Assembly: GCF_000685965.1 (NCBI RefSeq)
Contig: NZ_JMLE01000001.1
Coordinates: 124,001-188,000, forward strand
DNA length: 64,000 nucleotides
DNA from: Arthrobacter sp. UNC362MFTsu5.1
GTDB taxonomy: Bacteria > Actinomycetota > Actinomycetes > Actinomycetales > Micrococcaceae
Direction: 5' to 3'
Shown: positions 62,524-64,000 of the stretch, in pieces
Layout of the letters: each line of letters starts with the position of its first letter
How positions within the stretch are numbered: the first letter of the stretch is position 1
The notes under the pieces: model-generated
Told to the model about the DNA's origin: nothing
Database searches by the model: none
The model's input: only the letters and a program-made list of their open reading frames with translations
Translations under genes and position numbers: made by a program

Positions 62524-63324
62524 TTACTTCAGAGAGAACGAGTCTATCGTGACTGGTTCCGCAGGAGCGCCGTCTGTTGCGCTTCCGCCTGTCTTAATAC
62601 CGCCTGCGGCGATATTTGCCACCACATCAAGGCCGGATGTCACCTTGCCCACTACCGTGTAGCCGCCGGCCTCATCGGCCGGAATGACCGTGTCCTTATA
62701 GACGATGAAGAACTGGGTGCCGTTTCCGTAGGCGTTGCCTCCGGTCCGCGCCACTGCAATGGTTCCGGCCGGATACTTGTTGTCTGCCGGCGTGTTTTCC
62801 AGCGGACCCCAGGTGTACGCGGGGTCGCCCTGTCCGTCACCGGTTTTCGACCCGCACTGCAGGACGCCGAACGTCTCGCCCGTGGTCAGCCGGTGGCAGC
62901 TGATGCCGCTGTAGTAGTTCTCGTCGGCCAGGGATTTGAAGACCGCGGCCGCCTGCGGTGCCTTGGTTCCGTCCAGTTCAACGGCCAAAGCCCCGCTGTT
63001 CAGCTTGAGCTCGCCGGTAAAGACCTTGCCCGCCGCGGTCTCCGGCTTAGGGATATTGGTGCCGTTTGTGGCCGCCGGCGTCGGTGACGCCGAAGGGCTG
63101 GTCAGCCCGGCCTGCGCTGCCGCGTACTCGTCCTCTGAGGGGTTGCTGGCGAAGACGGTGAGTTGAAGGACGACGGCGAGGACCAGCGCCCCGGCGCCCG
63201 CCCCGACAGCAAGGAGGTTGTCGCGCTTACGGCGTTTTTCCTGCTGCCGCCGCAACTCGCGCTTCGCTTCCATCTGCAGGATGCGCCGCTTAGCCTCGCG
63301 GGCGCTCCGTGAACTGGCCGCCAA
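62524..63324 (-). CDS. Membrane-anchored cyclophilin-type peptidyl-prolyl isomerase
   Basis: Start TTG 63324 with AGGAGG four bases before it; longer upstream frames lack homology. The 266-aa product has a basic cytoplasmic N terminus (REAKRRILQMEAKRELRRQQ), one TM helix (LLAVGAGAGALVLAVVLQLT) and an extracytoplasmic cyclophilin domain: LADENYYSGISCHRLTTGET, VLQCGSKTGDGQGDPAY, GTIAVARTGGNAYGNGTQFF and GGYTVVGKVTSGLDVV. Active-site residues differ from classic cyclophilins as usual for this actinobacterial group. Helps fold exported proteins. Confidence 0.93.
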   Translation of the reverse strand: MAASSRSAREAKRRILQMEAKRELRRQQEKRRKRDNLLAVGAGAGALVLAVVLQLTVFASNPSEDEYAAAQAGLTSPSASPTPAATNGTNIPKPETAAGKVFTGELKLNSGALAVELDGTKAPQAAAVFKSLADENYYSGISCHRLTTGETFGVLQCGSKTGDGQGDPAYTWGPLENTPADNKYPAGTIAVARTGGNAYGNGTQFFIVYKDTVIPADEAGGYTVVGKVTSGLDVVANIAAGGIKTGGSATDGAPAEPVTIDSFSLK

Positions 63325-63579
63325 AAGTCCTCCTGGGTGTCGGGCCGGCCCGCCGGACGGGCCAAGGGCGACGTCCGGTGTCCGGCAGCAAGCGGCAGGC
63401 GGTGCTCCGGGCACCTCCATTAGAAGTTGCAGGCGCCGAAAGCATAAACTGACTGCCGCACATAGTTTATGCATGACTGGCTGGACTCCCGCCCTTACCG
63501 CCGCTTTTTGATCACATGGCGGAATCGGATCACCGGGCAGGGTACTCCGGCCTTCTGTTACCTGAGGAGAAAATCCACC

Positions 63580-64000
63580 ATGGCACGCACCGCCTCCCTG
63601 TCCGGATTCCCCGAGTGGCTTCCCGAGGAGCGGCTGGTGGAGCTGCATGTGCTGGACACCTTGCGGCGTGTCTTCGAACTGCACGGCTTCTCCTCGATCG
63701 AGACCCGCGCAGTGGAAACCGTGGGACAGCTGCTCCGCAAGGGCGAGATCGACAAAGAAGTTTATGGACTCAGCCGCCTGCAGGAGGATGAAGAGGAGTC
63801 CAGGGCCGCCAAGGGTGACCACCACGCCCTCGCCCTGCACTTCGACCTGACCGTGCCGTTCGCCCGTTACGTCGTGGAGAACGCCGGCTACCTCGCATTT
63901 CCGTTCCGCCGCTACCAGATCCAGAAGGTGTGGCGCGGCGAGCGTCCGCAGGAGGGCCGCGCCCGCGAATTCACCCAGGCGGATATCGACATTGTGGGCG
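63580..64000 (+). CDS. hisS: Histidyl-tRNA synthetase, N-terminal part
   Basis: The frame from ATG 63580 (GAGGAGA upstream) is open to the window end. It reads ARTASLSGFPEWLPEERLVE, VLDTLRRVFELHGFSSIETR, LHFDLTVPFARYVVENAGYL and QIQKVWRGERPQEGRAREFT (class II motif 2), followed by QADIDIVG. Charges tRNA-His. Last gene in the window, divergent from the cyclophilin gene. Confidence 0.96.
   Translation, partial: MARTASLSGFPEWLPEERLVELHVLDTLRRVFELHGFSSIETRAVETVGQLLRKGEIDKEVYGLSRLQEDEEESRAAKGDHHALALHFDLTVPFARYVVENAGYLAFPFRRYQIQKVWRGERPQEGRAREFTQADIDIVG

Overview
The window is chromosomal DNA of a high-GC actinobacterium, most likely Arthrobacter, Pseudarthrobacter or a close Micrococcales relative. 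The backbone order thrS - HIT - pgsA - pdxS ... pdxT - yebC - ruvCAB - yajC - secDF - rel - DUF349 - PPIase - hisS is the actinobacterial one. Mycothiol-type proteins (a mycoredoxin and an MDMPI enzyme), a DUF222 protein and a DnaE2/DUF6504 pair fit the same assignment. No rRNA, tRNA, IS element, prophage or CRISPR array is visible.

Layout. 1-4.8 kb: the start of a DUF222 protein running off the left edge, a SnoaL-like/DUF2087 pair, a cytochrome P450 with a TetR regulator, and an MDMPI-fold enzyme. 4.9-7.2 kb: a polar amino-acid ABC importer whose binding-protein gene carries a -1 frameshift. 7.3-13.7 kb: dienelactone hydrolase/CPBP pair, RNase Z, a C-terminally short DNA alkylation repair gene, an SLH-like polysaccharide deacetylase, and an NlpC/P60-like hydrolase behind a c-di-AMP riboswitch. 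13.8-21.7 kb: DUF1918, cupin, DUF5129 and DUF5671 membrane proteins, a SulP transporter and an endonuclease/exonuclease/phosphatase (EEP) protein. 21.8-27.2 kb: a compact five-gene surface operon (phosphodiester glycosidase, GT2-GtrA, DUF4956, VTC domain, Cthe_2159-type lipoprotein). 27.3-32.7 kb: small metabolic and stress genes, including a lipoate ligase-like protein, mycoredoxin, SRAP, chorismate mutase and a frameshifted GNAT acetyltransferase. 32.7-36.7 kb: DUF6504-dnaE2. 36.8-41.2 kb: thrS to pdxS. 41.3-49.9 kb: a block separating pdxS from pdxT (M3 peptidase, CapA-like, tyrosine phosphatase, a very unusual His/Tyr/Arg/Asp-rich exported peptide, HtrA-like protease, NUDIX, gatD-murT). 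49.9-64 kb: pdxT, yebC, ruvCAB, yajC-secDF, rel, DUF349 protein, cyclophilin, and the start of hisS.

Two regulatory observations tie separate parts together. (1) Promoter-like elements of the RecA-NDp/PafBC type (TGTC, then exactly 12 nt, then a TAnnnT-like -10) lie before the DUF222 gene, DUF6504-dnaE2 and ruvA, with a decayed copy before the GNAT gene. Three of the four carry a downstream LexA-like box sharing AGATATnTTCG. This would link HNH/DUF222, translesion polymerase and branch migration in one DNA-damage regulon. (2) The ydaO-type c-di-AMP riboswitch ties a cell-wall hydrolase to c-di-AMP. The exopolymer-type operon at 21.8-27.2 kb is the best candidate for a poorly described system. 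Two single-base frameshifts in short C or G runs may be real mutations or sequencing errors.
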